A DNA stretch of 64,000 nucleotides from contig CAVZCL010000005.1 of the NCBI GenBank assembly GCA_963773745.1, forward strand, positions 1,612,001 through 1,676,000, read 5' to 3'. A program made the translations under genes and the position numbers. The notes under the pieces are model-generated. The model was not told the origin of the DNA. It made no database searches and saw only the letters and a list, made by a program, of their open reading frames with translations. Positions 1 to 8,318 of the stretch are shown in pieces (positions within the stretch are counted from its first letter, which is position 1; each line of letters begins with the position of its first letter). The DNA is from UBA5069 sp963773745. GTDB taxonomy: Bacteria > Chloroflexota > Anaerolineae > Caldilineales > Caldilineaceae.

Positions 1-99
1 CTCGCGCGTCGGCCACGAGACCTTGGAGAGCTCGGCACGCGTTTCGCGATACCACTTGGCAACGGCGTTTTCTTCTCGAATCTCAGTCTCTCGGGTCAT
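1..99 (-). CDS. secE: SecE, preprotein translocase subunit (3' part outside window)
   Basis: The minus strand reads 33 codons from an ATG at 97-99 to the window edge, so only the N-terminus is present. It ends in the SecE hallmark ELSKVSWPTRE, the conserved cytoplasmic amphipathic segment just before the membrane helix. SecE clamps the SecYEG channel in the inner membrane. An AGAGGAAG ribosome-binding site lies a few bases upstream. The position downstream of tuf and tRNA-Trp matches the common tuf - tRNA-Trp - secE - nusG order. No rpmG (L33) frame is present between tRNA-Trp and secE. Confidence 0.9.
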   Translation of the reverse strand, partial: MTRETEIREENAVAKWYRETRAELSKVSWPTRE

Positions 100-235
100 G
101 GGTCTATTCTTCCTCTAGTCTCGCATGGATGCATGCGTGCAGGGCGCTTGCTCAATCACGACACCACCGCAGGCTGCCACCGGCACTTGCTGCACTTCTT
201 CCTGCTTGTCTACACTACATTCTTCATCGGAAAAC

Positions 236-261
236 GACCACCGGTCGTGTGACCGGTGGTC
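236..261 (-). terminator. Hairpin between tRNA-Trp and secE
   Basis: Perfect 11-bp inverted repeat (GACCACCGGTC / GACCGGTGGTC) around a 4-nt loop, followed on the minus strand by CGTTTTCC. It suits a weak intrinsic terminator or attenuator closing the tRNA/tuf transcript before secE. Confidence 0.6.
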
Positions 262-268
262 ATCCTGG

Positions 269-341
269 CAGGCGAGGCAGGACTTGAACCCGCAACCTGT
301 GGTTTTGGAGACCACCGCTCTGCCAGTTGAGCTACTCGCCT
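269..341 (-). tRNA. tRNA-Trp (CCA)
   Basis: A complete 73-nt cloverleaf. The acceptor stem AGGCGAG pairs with CTCGCCT, the anticodon loop is CTCCAAA (anticodon CCA), and the T arm contains GGTTCAAGTCC. The discriminator base is G, as usual for tRNA-Trp. No CCA is encoded. It lies between tuf and secE, a common bacterial arrangement. Confidence 0.97.
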
Positions 342-436
342 AAGACTCCAAATGGACTTCTGGCCTTGTCCACCGGCACTCAATTATATCACACTGCGCG
401 CCCGGACGCTGATCCGGGCGCGCAGCTCAATCAAAG

Positions 437-1636
437 CTACTTGATAATCTTGGTGATAACGCCTGCGCCCACCGTGCGGCCACCTTCGCGAATGGCGAAG
501 CGGCTGCCTGTTTCCAACGCCACCGGGGAGATGAGCTCCACTTCCATGTTGACGTTGTCGCCCGGCATCACCATCTCCACACCGGCGGGCATCTTGATGT
601 TGCCTGTGATGTCCATGGTGCGAATGTAGAACTGCGGCCGGTAACCGTTGAAGAAAGGTGTGTGGCGACCGCCCTCTTCCTTCTTCAGCACATACACTTC
701 GGCCATGAACTCAGTATGCGGGGTAATGGTGCCCGGCTTGGCCAGCACCTGCCCGCGCTCAATCTCGTCACGCTGAATCGAGCGCAGCAGACAACCAACG
801 TTGTCACCCGCCAAACCGGCGTCCAGCAGCTTGCGGAACATTTCAACGCCCGTCACAACGGTCTTGCGCGTGGGCGCCAGGCCCACAATCTCGACTTCTT
901 CCATGGGCTTGATGATGCCACGGTCAATACGACCTGTCACCACCGTGCCGCGCCCCTTGATGCTGAAGACGTCTTCAATCGGCATCAGGAAGGGCTTGTC
1001 GGTCTCGCGCACGGGCGCAGGGATGTACTCGTCCACCACCCGCATGAGCTCCCAGATGCACGCATACTCGGGCGCATTCGGGTCGGTCGAGGTGCTCTCG
1101 AGCACGTTCAACGCACTGCCGCGCACGAAGGGAATGTCGTCGCCAGGGAACTTGTAGGCGGTGAGCAGCTCGCGCAGCTCCATCTCCACCAGTTCCAGCA
1201 GTTCCTCGTCCTCCATCATGTCGACCTTGTTCAGGAAGACAACCATGGCGGGCACTTCCACCTGGCGGGCAAGCAGAATGTGCTCGCGCGTCTGGGGCAT
1301 GGGGCCGTCAGGCGCTGCCACCACCAGAATTGCGCCGTCCATCTGCGCTGCGCCGGTGATCATGTTCTTGATGTAGTCGGCGTGGCCCGGGCAGTCCACA
1401 TGTGCGTAGTGGCGCGTCTCGGTCTGGTACTCGACGTGCGAAATCGCAATTGTGATGCCGCGCGCCTTCTCTTCGGGTGCGTTGTCAATCTGGTCAAACT
1501 TGCGGAAGTCCGCCCAGCCCTTCATGGCCAGCACCTTGGTAATGGCAGCCGTCAGGGATGTCTTGCCATGGTCAATATGACCGATGGTGCCGACGTTCAC
1601 ATGCGTCTTGTTGCGCTCAAAGACTGCCTTGCCCAT
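437..1636 (-). CDS. tuf: Elongation factor Tu
   Basis: EF-Tu is the GTPase that delivers aminoacyl-tRNA to the ribosome. The 399-aa length is standard. The G1/P-loop is GHIDHGKT (residues 19-26; Ile replaces the more usual Val), G3 is DCPGH (81-85) and G4 is NKVD (136-139). Domains 2 and 3 are complete to the C-terminal VGAGVITKIIK. The gene follows three tRNA genes and precedes tRNA-Trp, so it is probably cotranscribed with them from the promoter near 2250-2275. The frame is intact. Confidence 0.98.
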   Translation of the reverse strand: MGKAVFERNKTHVNVGTIGHIDHGKTSLTAAITKVLAMKGWADFRKFDQIDNAPEEKARGITIAISHVEYQTETRHYAHVDCPGHADYIKNMITGAAQMDGAILVVAAPDGPMPQTREHILLARQVEVPAMVVFLNKVDMMEDEELLELVEMELRELLTAYKFPGDDIPFVRGSALNVLESTSTDPNAPEYACIWELMRVVDEYIPAPVRETDKPFLMPIEDVFSIKGRGTVVTGRIDRGIIKPMEEVEIVGLAPTRKTVVTGVEMFRKLLDAGLAGDNVGCLLRSIQRDEIERGQVLAKPGTITPHTEFMAEVYVLKKEEGGRHTPFFNGYRPQFYIRTMDITGNIKMPAGVEMVMPGDNVNMEVELISPVALETGSRFAIREGGRTVGAGVITKIIK

Positions 1637-1775
1637 ATGCGTTCAACTCCTGTTGTTGCATGTGGGGCCGCGTGCCCCTGCTGCGCGCGTGGCGCGAACA
1701 ATTCCCGCGGCGGCCGGAAGCGCTGTGCGCTGCTTTCCGGCCTGCAACCCTGCACTCCCGCAGGTTGATTGAGAG

Positions 1776-1848
1776 AGCCCACGATCGGATTTGAACCGAT
1801 GACCTCATTCTTACCAAGAATGTGCTCTGCCGACTGAGCTACGTGGGC
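1776..1848 (-). tRNA. tRNA-Thr (GGT)
   Basis: A 73-nt cloverleaf with acceptor GCCCACG / CGTGGGC and anticodon loop TTGGTAA (anticodon GGT). The T loop is TTCAAAT and the discriminator is T. It is the last tRNA before tuf, equivalent in position to thrT of the E. coli thrU-tyrU-glyT-thrT-tufB unit. Confidence 0.97.
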
Positions 1849-1921
1849 ACTGCGTCTCACCCATATAACGCTTGTAGCGCAAGGTGAGGAATGATTCGCC
1901 CGGCATTGCCAGGCAAATTCA

Positions 1922-2005
<84 letters not shown>

Positions 2006-2074
2006 AATTGTCCTGCGGGACTACTATCATTGCGTACAGTTGCAATGACACAACCCTGAAAGCCGGTTGGCTGG

Positions 2075-2147
2075 AGCCGACGAACGGACTTGAACCGTTA
2101 ACCTGCTGTTTACAAAACAGCTGCTCTGCCGATTGAGCTACGTCGGC
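2075..2147 (-). tRNA. tRNA-Thr (TGT)
   Basis: A 73-nt cloverleaf with acceptor GCCGACG / CGTCGGC and anticodon loop TTTGTAA (anticodon TGT). It is the first gene of the tRNA-tuf transcript. Confidence 0.97.
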
Positions 2148-2247
2148 GCTTTGGGTCCGCGCACTGGGTCGGCGCCGATGACTCGGTGCAGGCGTTGCGG
2201 CGTTGCTGTGCAACCTCTGTGCCAGAGGCGCTCTCGGCAACCTCGAC

Positions 2248-2275
2248 AGTATAGCATAACGCTTCGTTCGGTCAA
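2248..2275 (-). promoter_or_regulatory. Promoter of the tRNA-tuf unit
   Basis: On the minus strand, TTGACC (2270-2275), a 16-bp spacer and TATACT (2248-2253) form a strong sigma-70-type promoter about 100 bp before tRNA-Thr. A second TTGACC lies at 2284-2289, further upstream. Confidence 0.75.
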
Positions 2276-2289
2276 ATTGAGCGGGTCAA

Positions 2290-2548
2290 TTTTCCCGTAA
2301 TGGTTGTTGAAAGCCACGGCCTCGCACCAGGGCTCTCGGTTTTGGAAACCTTGCCGCGGCCCCGCACACAGGCACCGTCTCCATTACCAGCCGCGGCGCA
2401 GCGCCTGCGCGGGCACTTTTGCAAGCCATTCGCCGTGACCGGCGGCGTGGAAGAATGTACGCCGCGAGTGCCGCGTTAATCACAGTGCGAATCGAGAATG
2501 CACTCCAGGGAGCGTTCGCTGGTTGAGCCAGCGGCTGCGGAGGGATTG
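2290..2548. other. Intergenic stretch without recognisable content
   Basis: Between the tRNA-tuf promoter and the acr3 terminator I see no gene, tRNA or repeat I recognise. The open frame here on the minus strand has no family features and runs across the terminator hairpin, so it is not called. Confidence 0.5.
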
Positions 2549-2596
2549 CAGATAAAAGAGAGGGGATGACAGTTGGCAACCCCTCTCTTTTATCTG
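2549..2596 (-). terminator. Terminator of the ars operon
   Basis: Perfect 17-bp inverted repeat (left arm 2549-2565, right arm 2580-2596) with a 14-nt loop, 9 bp past the acr3 stop. The arms contain AAAAGAGAGGGG and CCCCTCTCTTTT, so a U-rich run forms the foot of the hairpin when read from the minus strand. Confidence 0.8.
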
Positions 2597-2604
2597 GGCA
2601 ACGC

Positions 2605-3729
2605 TTATGCCGGAGCGGACGTAGCGATGACTTCACTCTCGCAATCAATCGCCTCCATCTCCTTGCGGAAATAGCGCCGCCCAAGCCAGAAAGCGACACT
2701 GACGAGGCCAATCATGACGGGCACTTCGATGAGCGGGCCAATCACTGCAGCAAATGCCTGCCCCGAACCGAGCCCAAAGACAGCGACGGCAACGGCAATC
2801 GCCAGCTCGAAGTTGTTGCTGGCTGCTGTAAAGCTGACCGTTGTGCTCTTGCGGTAGCCTGATTTGAACCAAACACCCATGAAGAAGGAGACGAGGAACA
2901 TAATCACGAAGTAGAGCACCAGCGGAATCGCAATGCGCACCACATCCAGGGGAATCGTGACAATGAGATTGCCCTTGAGGCTGAACATCACCACAATCGT
3001 GAAGAGCAGGGCAATGAGTGTGATTGGGCTGATCTTGGGAATAAAGACCGAGTGATACCACTCCTTGCCCTTCAGGCGCACCAGCACCAATCGCGTGAGG
3101 AAGCCGGCCAGGAAGGGGATGCCAAGGTATATGAAGACGCTGCGTGCGATCTCGCCAATGCCGATCTGCACGATTGCGCTTTCCAGCCCCAGCCACCGTG
3201 GCAGAATTGTGATATAGAAGTAGGCGAAGACGCTGTAGAAAAGCACCTGAAAGATGCTGTTGAAAGCCACAAGCCCTGCCGCATACTCTGTGTCGCCCTT
3301 GGCCAGGTCGTTCCAGACAATGACCATGGCAATGCAGCGCGCCAGCCCAATCAGGATCAGGCCCTCCATGTAAGCAGGGTAGTCGCGCAGAAAGAGCACC
3401 GCCAGCACAAACATCAGTGCCGGACCGATGACCCAGTTCTGCACAAGCGACATCAACAAGATCTTCCAGTCGCGGAAGATATCGCCCAACTCCTCATAGC
3501 GCACCTTGGCAAGCGGCGGGTACATCATGAGGATCAGGCCAATGGCAATCGGGATATTGGTTGTGCCCACCTGAAAGCGGTTGATGAAGCCCTCTACGCC
3601 GGGCGCGAAGTAACCAAGCGCCACCCCAATCGCCATTGCCAAAAAGATCCACAGAGTGAGATAACGGTCGAGCATGGAAAGCCGTTTGCCGGATGTGCGC
3701 GCGGGCACAGAGGCGACGCTTTGTGTCAT
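2605..3729 (-). CDS. acr3: Arsenite efflux permease, ACR3 family
   Basis: A 374-aa inner-membrane protein with about ten hydrophobic segments, normal for ACR3/ArsB transporters that export arsenite. The family motif LARCIAMVIVWNDLAKGD is present with Cys132, the conserved cysteine needed for transport in ACR3 proteins. The second-half motif TAASNNFELAIAVAVAVFG is also intact. It is the last gene of an arsR-arsP-thioredoxin-acr3 operon and is followed by a terminator. Expression is probably induced by As(III) through ArsR. Confidence 0.95.
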   Translation of the reverse strand: MTQSVASVPARTSGKRLSMLDRYLTLWIFLAMAIGVALGYFAPGVEGFINRFQVGTTNIPIAIGLILMMYPPLAKVRYEELGDIFRDWKILLMSLVQNWVIGPALMFVLAVLFLRDYPAYMEGLILIGLARCIAMVIVWNDLAKGDTEYAAGLVAFNSIFQVLFYSVFAYFYITILPRWLGLESAIVQIGIGEIARSVFIYLGIPFLAGFLTRLVLVRLKGKEWYHSVFIPKISPITLIALLFTIVVMFSLKGNLIVTIPLDVVRIAIPLVLYFVIMFLVSFFMGVWFKSGYRKSTTVSFTAASNNFELAIAVAVAVFGLGSGQAFAAVIGPLIEVPVMIGLVSVAFWLGRRYFRKEMEAIDCESEVIATSAPA

Positions 3730-3749
3730 GGGATGGCTCCTGGCTGAAT

Positions 3750-3998
3750 CTACGCGGTTTGCGCCTGGCGGATCATCTCGGCTATCTGGCTTTTTGCGGG
3801 CACGCGCCCTGCGCTGACGACCTTTTCATTCATGACAATGGCAGGGGTGCTCATGACGCCGTACGCCATGATCTCACCCATATCGGTCACCTCCACCACC
3901 TGTGCGTCGAGATGGTTTTCCTGAATCACCTCGGCGATGATGCTCTTGGTGCGCTTGCAGTTGGCACAGCCTGTGCCCAGGACTTTTACGTCCAGCAT
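3750..3998 (-). CDS. Small thioredoxin-fold redox protein
   Basis: An 82-aa protein of the MTH895/TM0996 (redox-active disulfide protein 2) type. The N-terminus MLDVKVLGTGCANC carries the CxxC site at Cys11 and Cys14, and VMSTPAIVMNEKVVSAG is the cis-Pro region and following strand. Such proteins commonly sit beside ArsP-like permeases in ars operons. A role as thiol reductant or metalloid-binding partner of the neighbouring permease is inferred, not shown. Confidence 0.85.
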   Translation of the reverse strand: MLDVKVLGTGCANCKRTKSIIAEVIQENHLDAQVVEVTDMGEIMAYGVMSTPAIVMNEKVVSAGRVPAKSQIAEMIRQAQTA

Positions 3999-4032
3999 GG
4001 TTTCTTCCTTTCGTTTGCAATGCTGCTTGCGT

Positions 4033-5110
4033 TTAGATAATGATATTGAAGAGATAGCCCGTTAGCAGGATGCCGGTGGCCACGACGCCGATGAAGACGG
4101 CAATCAGGCGCGGCTTGAGCACGCGCCGCAGGATGATTATCTCCGGTAGGCTCAGCGCAACCACACTCATCATGAAGGCCAGCGCGGTGCCCAGCGCCGC
4201 TCCCTTGCCAATGAGCGCGCCAACCACCGGCACAATGCCGGCTGCGTTGGAATACATGGGAATGCCCAGCAGCACGGCTGCAGGCACGCTCCACCAGGCG
4301 TCGGCCCCCATGACGCGTGCGAGTGCGTTCTCGGGAACAAAGCCATGAATCAGCGCGCCAATGGCAATGCCGATGACGACATAGAGCCAGACCTTGCCCA
4401 CAATCTCGCGCGTGCTCTGCCACGCGGTGGCAAAGCGGTCGGCCCAGGTGAGGGGCGCGTCGTCTGCTCCCTGGCCCACCTTCATCTGCCAGACGAAGTC
4501 CTCGACGCCATGCTCCACATTGGGTACGCGGCCAATCACCATGCCCGCTACGATGGCGATGACGAGGCCGGTGGTTGCGTAGACGAGCCCCACCTTGAGG
4601 CCGAACATGCCGAACAGCATGGCCAGCGCAACTCTCGTTGACCATGGGCGCGGCAATCAGGAAAGAAAAGGTAACCCCCAGCGGCACACCCGACTCGACA
4701 AAGCCGATGAAGAGTGGCACGGCCGAGCAGGAGCAAAAGGGCGTGACGACGCCCAGACCTGCGGCCAGCACGTTGCCCACACCCTCGCGGCGGCCGCCCA
4801 GCAACTTGCGCGTGCGCTCGGCACTGAAGAAGGTGCGCACCGTGGTAATGGCAAAGATCATGGCGGTCAGCAGCAACAGTATTTTGGGCACATCATAGAG
4901 GAAGAAGGCTAGCGCCGAACCTGCATGGGATTCGGGCGAAAGGCCAATCCAGTCAAAGGTGATGCGGTTGGCCAGCGGTTGCAGGCTGCGGTATACCAGC
5001 CACCAGACGAGCGCCGAAGCGGCCACAAGCAGCCAGGGGCGCCACTGGTCAAGCCAATTGGTAGTAGGCTTGGGAGATTTTCCTTGTACAAAGGTATTTG
5101 AATTGGACAT
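4033..5110 (-). CDS. arsP: ArsP-type permease (DUF318/UPF0718), one frameshift
   Basis: A membrane protein of about 358 aa that would export organoarsenicals such as methylarsenite if it acts like characterised ArsP. The N-terminal half (5110 to about 4635) contains TPFCSCSAVPLFIGF with the conserved Cys126 and Cys128. The reading then breaks after APMVNE and continues in another frame as VALAMLFGMFGLKVG to the stop at 4033. One extra base near 4632-4634 explains the break. Both halves match the family, so a sequence error is more likely than gene death. The start lies 35 bp after arsR. Confidence 0.85.
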
Positions 5111-5145
5111 AATTGCACACTTTCAAAATATGGTGCGAACAGACT

Positions 5146-5529
5146 TCACGCTTCAAGCGCAACAGGCTGGCGCACGTGGGATGCCTCGTTGCTGCATTTG
5201 GGACACACGCACGAAATAACTTGTTTGTGGGCCGCCATGCTCGGCATTTCGCCTGCAACGGGTCCAAGGACTGCCTCCAGCCACTGGCGCACGTCGTCAT
5301 CGGCCAGGCGGTAAAAGATGTTTTGTCCCTGCTGTTCCGCGCGCACAATGCCCGCGTCACGCAACAGGCGCAATTGCTGGGAGACATAGGGCTGCGGCTT
5401 GCCCAGCAGCGCCTCAAGGTGACAAACGCACTCGGCATCACGCCGCACGGCGTCAAGAATTCGAAGTCGTTCGGCATGTGCCAGCAGGCGCAGACGCTTG
5501 CTCAATTCTTCATAGTCAATGCCTTCCAT
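5146..5529 (-). CDS. arsR: ArsR-family metalloregulator
   Basis: A 127-aa winged-helix repressor. The metal-sensing helix reads DAECVCHLEALLG with Cys34 and Cys36, the As(III)-type ECVC site, followed by the recognition helix PQPYVSQQLRLLRDAG. A C-terminal CVCPKC cluster adds three further cysteines, beyond the minimal ArsR. I chose the ATG at 5527-5529 because AGGAG lies 8 bp upstream; the longer frame starts inside the operator. It leads the operon and should derepress it when arsenite binds. Confidence 0.93.
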   Translation of the reverse strand: MEGIDYEELSKRLRLLAHAERLRILDAVRRDAECVCHLEALLGKPQPYVSQQLRLLRDAGIVRAEQQGQNIFYRLADDDVRQWLEAVLGPVAGEMPSMAAHKQVISCVCPKCSNEASHVRQPVALEA

Positions 5530-5567
5530 TGCTGCACTCCTATCGTGCAATATGCACCGAAATATAT

Positions 5568-5583
5568 ATGCATAAATCTGCAT
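5568..5583 (-). promoter_or_regulatory. Probable ArsR operator
   Basis: Inverted repeat ATGCA - TAAATC - TGCAT, set in an AT-rich patch within a few bases downstream of the predicted transcription start. A third ATGCA occurs at 5552-5556. The position would let ArsR block transcription. Confidence 0.6.
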
Positions 5584-5592
5584 GTTGCGTCC

Positions 5593-5621
5593 ATTATCGC
5601 GCCACTGCCGACTGTTGTCAA
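5593..5621 (-). promoter_or_regulatory. Promoter of the ars operon
   Basis: On the minus strand, consensus TTGACA (5616-5621), a 17-bp spacer and GATAAT (5593-5598). The start would be near 5586, giving a leader of about 57 nt that contains the operator. Confidence 0.85.
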
Positions 5622-5663
5622 GCTGAGCGCCTATCCTTTTTTCTGCAATTCCCGACAGGATGG

Positions 5664-5847
5664 CCGTTGTAGGTCACGTCTCCTGACGTGACGCCTAGTC
5701 ACGCACGGGCTGACGCAGCCCGCAGGGCTGAACCGTCGCCGATCACCAAGCGTTCAGCATATCCAGTACATTCAGCCCTGCGGGCTGCGTCACGTCAGGA
5801 GACGTGACCTACAACGGCGTCACGTCAGGAGACGTGACCTACAACGG
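5664..5847. repeat. Nested palindromic repeat (GTAGGTCACGTCTCC family)
   Basis: Outer arms 5664-5694 and 5787-5817 are perfect 31-bp inverted copies built on GTAGGTCACGTCTCCTGACG. Inner arms 5711-5732 and 5771-5792 (core GCAGCCCGCAGGGCTGAA) are also complementary. A second copy of the right arm follows directly (5818-5847). The same nested design recurs at 32202-32369 with different bases in the stem. Confidence 0.9.
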
Positions 5848-5854
5848 CGGCGCT

Positions 5855-5900
5855 TGTCTCCCCTCTCCAATCTTCTGGAGAGGGGCCGGGGGTGAGGTTG
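5855..5900. repeat. Half copy of the GGCCGGGGGTGAGGTTGC palindrome family
   Basis: One arm only: a local CCCCTCTCC / GGAGAGGGG hairpin followed by GCCGGGGGTGAGGTTGC. Full two-armed versions are at 13321, 24394, 37498 and 53838. Confidence 0.8.
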
Positions 5901-5945
5901 CAGTCGCGCCACTAAACTTAAATGCACCCCCCTTGTGCGCGCGCC

Positions 5946-5974
5946 TTGACGCCCCACCACCCCTGTGCTAGAGT
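5946..5974 (+). promoter_or_regulatory. Promoter of the aldolase-GS operon
   Basis: TTGACG (5946-5951), 17-bp spacer, TAGAGT (5969-5974). Transcription would start near 5981, leaving a leader of about 85 nt before the ATG at 6066. Confidence 0.65.
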
Positions 5975-6065
5975 TTTGCCCATTCCGGCCTCACTCGCTT
6001 TCTCCACGCGCCGGTTTCACTCCTCAAAGATGCCACGCTCAGCGGTCGGCTAGAAGGACCCACCC

Positions 6066-6830
6066 ATGCGCCCCAACGCGCTCAAGGCTCTATGGCAGCA
6101 GGGCGGCGCAGCCCTGAACGGCTGGCTGCAGCTTCCCTCCGCACTCGCCGCCGAAATCATGGTCCACCAGGGTTTCGACAGCGTCACCATCGACATGCAG
6201 CACGGTCTCATGGGCTTCGAGACGGCCGTCTCCATGCTCCAGGCCATCTCCACGACCGAAGCGACGCCCGTGGTGCGTGTGCCGTGGAACCAGCCCTCCG
6301 CCATCATGCAGATGTGCGACGCGGGCGCCTACGCCATCATCTGCCCAATGGTCAACACGCGCGCCGAGGCCGAGGCTTTTGTGGCTGCGTGCCGCTTCCC
6401 GCCTGCGGGCATTCGCAGCTATGGCCCCGTGCGCGCAAGCCTCTACGGCGGCAGTGGCTATGTGCAGAACGCCAACCACCTCGTGGCCACCATTGCCATG
6501 ATCGAGACGGCCGAGGCACTGGCGAACGTCGCGGAGATTGCCTCGACGCCCGGCCTTGATGCCCTCTACATCGGGCCGGCAGACCTGAGCATCTCTCTGG
6601 GTGGCGAAGAGCGCGCCGACTACACCGAGCCAATGCTCGTCGAGGCGCTCCACGCGGTGCTGGCGAGTGCACAGCGCTTTGGCATTGTGGCCGGCCTCCA
6701 CTGCGCCACGCCCGAATATGCGCACAAGGCGGTAGGCATGGGCTTCCAGTTCGTCACGCCCTGCGCCGACGCCAGCCTCCTTGCCGCCGGCGCTGCTGCG
6801 GCTGTTGCACGCTATCACAATGCGGGCTAG
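6066..6830 (+). CDS. HpcH/HpaI-family class II aldolase
   Basis: A 254-aa protein, normal for HpaI-type aldolases that cleave 4-hydroxy-2-oxo acids to pyruvate and an aldehyde using a divalent metal. Visible motifs are the phosphate/metal-region DMQHGLMGFE, the loop CPMVNTRAEAEAFV, the metal-ligand glutamate region TIAMIETAEALANV and the GPADLSISLG loop near residues 178-187. AAGGA lies 8-12 bp before the ATG. It begins a plus-strand run with GS-like, PuuD-like and SDR genes, so its substrate may be a product of that pathway; the exact substrate cannot be read from sequence. Confidence 0.88.
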   Translation: MRPNALKALWQQGGAALNGWLQLPSALAAEIMVHQGFDSVTIDMQHGLMGFETAVSMLQAISTTEATPVVRVPWNQPSAIMQMCDAGAYAIICPMVNTRAEAEAFVAACRFPPAGIRSYGPVRASLYGGSGYVQNANHLVATIAMIETAEALANVAEIASTPGLDALYIGPADLSISLGGEERADYTEPMLVEALHAVLASAQRFGIVAGLHCATPEYAHKAVGMGFQFVTPCADASLLAAGAAAAVARYHNAG

Positions 6831-6857
6831 GCGCGGCCGCATGTTGTCCATCCGCCC

Positions 6858-8261
6858 ATGAGCGCCCACACCACAGCGAACAATCTTCCCGGCATGCTCA
6901 CGCTCGAGCAGCTGGATGCGCAGGTGCGCGCCGGCGCGATTGACACCGTGCTGGTGCAGTTCACCGATCCCTACGGCCGCTTCATGGGCAAGCGCTTCGA
7001 CGCCGAATTCTTTGTGGCCGATGTCGCCCACCATGGCACCCACGCGTGCGACTATCTCCTTACCGTTGACATGGAGATGGAACCTGTGCCCGGCTATACC
7101 TTCTCCAACTGGGAGCGCGGCTATGGTGATGTCCATCTGATTCCCGATCTGGCAACGCTGCGTGTGGCCGCGTGGCTTGATCGCACTGCCCTCGTCATCT
7201 GTGATGTGGCGCTTGAGGCCACCGGCCAGCCCGTGGCGGTTGCGCCGCGCACGCTGCTGCGCCGGCAGATTGCCGCGGCCGCAGAGATGGGCTTCGGCGC
7301 AATGGCCGCCTCGGAGCTTGAGTACTACATCTTCGATCAAACCTATCGTGCCGCCGACGCGCACAATTTCGCGGGGCTGGAGCCGGCGGGCTGGTACATT
7401 GAGGATTATCACATGCTGCAGGGCTCGCGCACGGAGCCATTCAACGGGGCCGTGCGCCGCCACCTCAAGGCATCGGGCATTCCCGTGGAAAACTCCAAGG
7501 GCGAGTGGGGGCGGGGCCAGCACGAGTTGAACGTGCGCTACGCCGATGTGCTCACCATGGCCGATCGCCACGCCATCTACAAGCAGTGCCTCAAGGAAGT
7601 GGCCGACCAGCAGGGCATCAGCGTCACCTTCATGGCCAAGTTCGCGCCCGACGCAGCCGGCTCCAGCAGCCACATCCACCTCAGCCTCTGGGCGCAGGAT
7701 GAGACGGGCGCCCGCAGCAATGCCTTTGCCGGCAGCGATGCGCTTGGCCCCATTGCCTGCTCGTCGCTCTTTCGCTGGTTCCTCGGCGGCTGGCTGGCCC
7801 ACGTGCCCGAGCTGATGGTCTTCTACGCGCCCACCATCAATTCCTACAAGCGCTACCAGGCCGGATCGTGGGCGCCCACACGCATTGCATGGAGCCACGA
7901 CAACCGCACGGCAGGCTTCCGTGTGGTGGGCAATGGCCCCAGCCTGCGCATTGAATCGCGCATCCCCGGCGCCGACTGTAACCCCTATCTCGCCTACACC
8001 GCGGCGCTGGCCGCCGGACTTGATGGCATTCGCAACCAGATTGAACCGCCCGCGGCTTTTGCGGGGGATGTCTATCAGGCGCAGTCGCTGCCGCGCGTGC
8101 CCCACACGCTGCGCGACGCAACTGCGCTCTTTGCCGAGAGCGACTTTGTGCGCACGGCCCTGGGCAGCGACGTAGTCGATCACTATGCACACTTCTACCG
8201 CACCGAGCAGGCAAGCTTTGATGCTGCCGTCACCGATCTGGGAGCGCAGGCGCTACTTTGA
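6858..8261 (+). CDS. Glutamine-synthetase-family ligase (gamma-glutamyl-amine type)
   Basis: A 467-aa GS-fold protein. The N-terminal beta-grasp domain holds QFTDPYGRFMGKRF. The catalytic domain has ASELEYYIF (metal-binding Glu), KGEWGRGQHELNVRYAD, a GSSSHIHLSLW metal/ATP strand, and FRVVGNGPSLRIESRIPGAD with the conserved arginines. It resembles class III/PuuA-like enzymes that attach glutamate to amines rather than biosynthetic GlnA, whose adenylylation tyrosine region I do not see. A PuuD-like hydrolase starts 57 bp downstream, which supports a gamma-glutamylated intermediate. The amine substrate is unknown. Confidence 0.88.
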   Translation: MSAHTTANNLPGMLTLEQLDAQVRAGAIDTVLVQFTDPYGRFMGKRFDAEFFVADVAHHGTHACDYLLTVDMEMEPVPGYTFSNWERGYGDVHLIPDLATLRVAAWLDRTALVICDVALEATGQPVAVAPRTLLRRQIAAAAEMGFGAMAASELEYYIFDQTYRAADAHNFAGLEPAGWYIEDYHMLQGSRTEPFNGAVRRHLKASGIPVENSKGEWGRGQHELNVRYADVLTMADRHAIYKQCLKEVADQQGISVTFMAKFAPDAAGSSSHIHLSLWAQDETGARSNAFAGSDALGPIACSSLFRWFLGGWLAHVPELMVFYAPTINSYKRYQAGSWAPTRIAWSHDNRTAGFRVVGNGPSLRIESRIPGADCNPYLAYTAALAAGLDGIRNQIEPPAAFAGDVYQAQSLPRVPHTLRDATALFAESDFVRTALGSDVVDHYAHFYRTEQASFDAAVTDLGAQALL

Positions 8262-8318
8262 ACGCATCTAAACGCAAACGTGATCAGCGTGGCAGTTGCA
8301 ACGCAAGGCGATGAAGCA

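Noticed and set aside
100..268. rpmG (ribosomal protein L33) between tRNA-Trp and secE
   Set aside because: Many bacteria have it here, but no frame contains the short basic L33 sequence with its Cys pairs; the only open frame reads through the tRNA.
662..1768. A 368-codon plus-strand frame opposite tuf
   Set aside because: Pure antisense shadow of EF-Tu; no recognisable domain and it runs towards the tRNA-Thr gene.
2286..2711. A 141-codon minus-strand frame after acr3
   Set aside because: It overlaps the acr3 3' end in another frame and crosses the terminator hairpin; the product has no family features.
6090..8192. A 700-codon open frame on the minus strand
   Set aside because: It lies antisense to the aldolase and GS-like genes, which have clear motifs and codon bias. 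The antisense translation has no family features and arises from high GC content.
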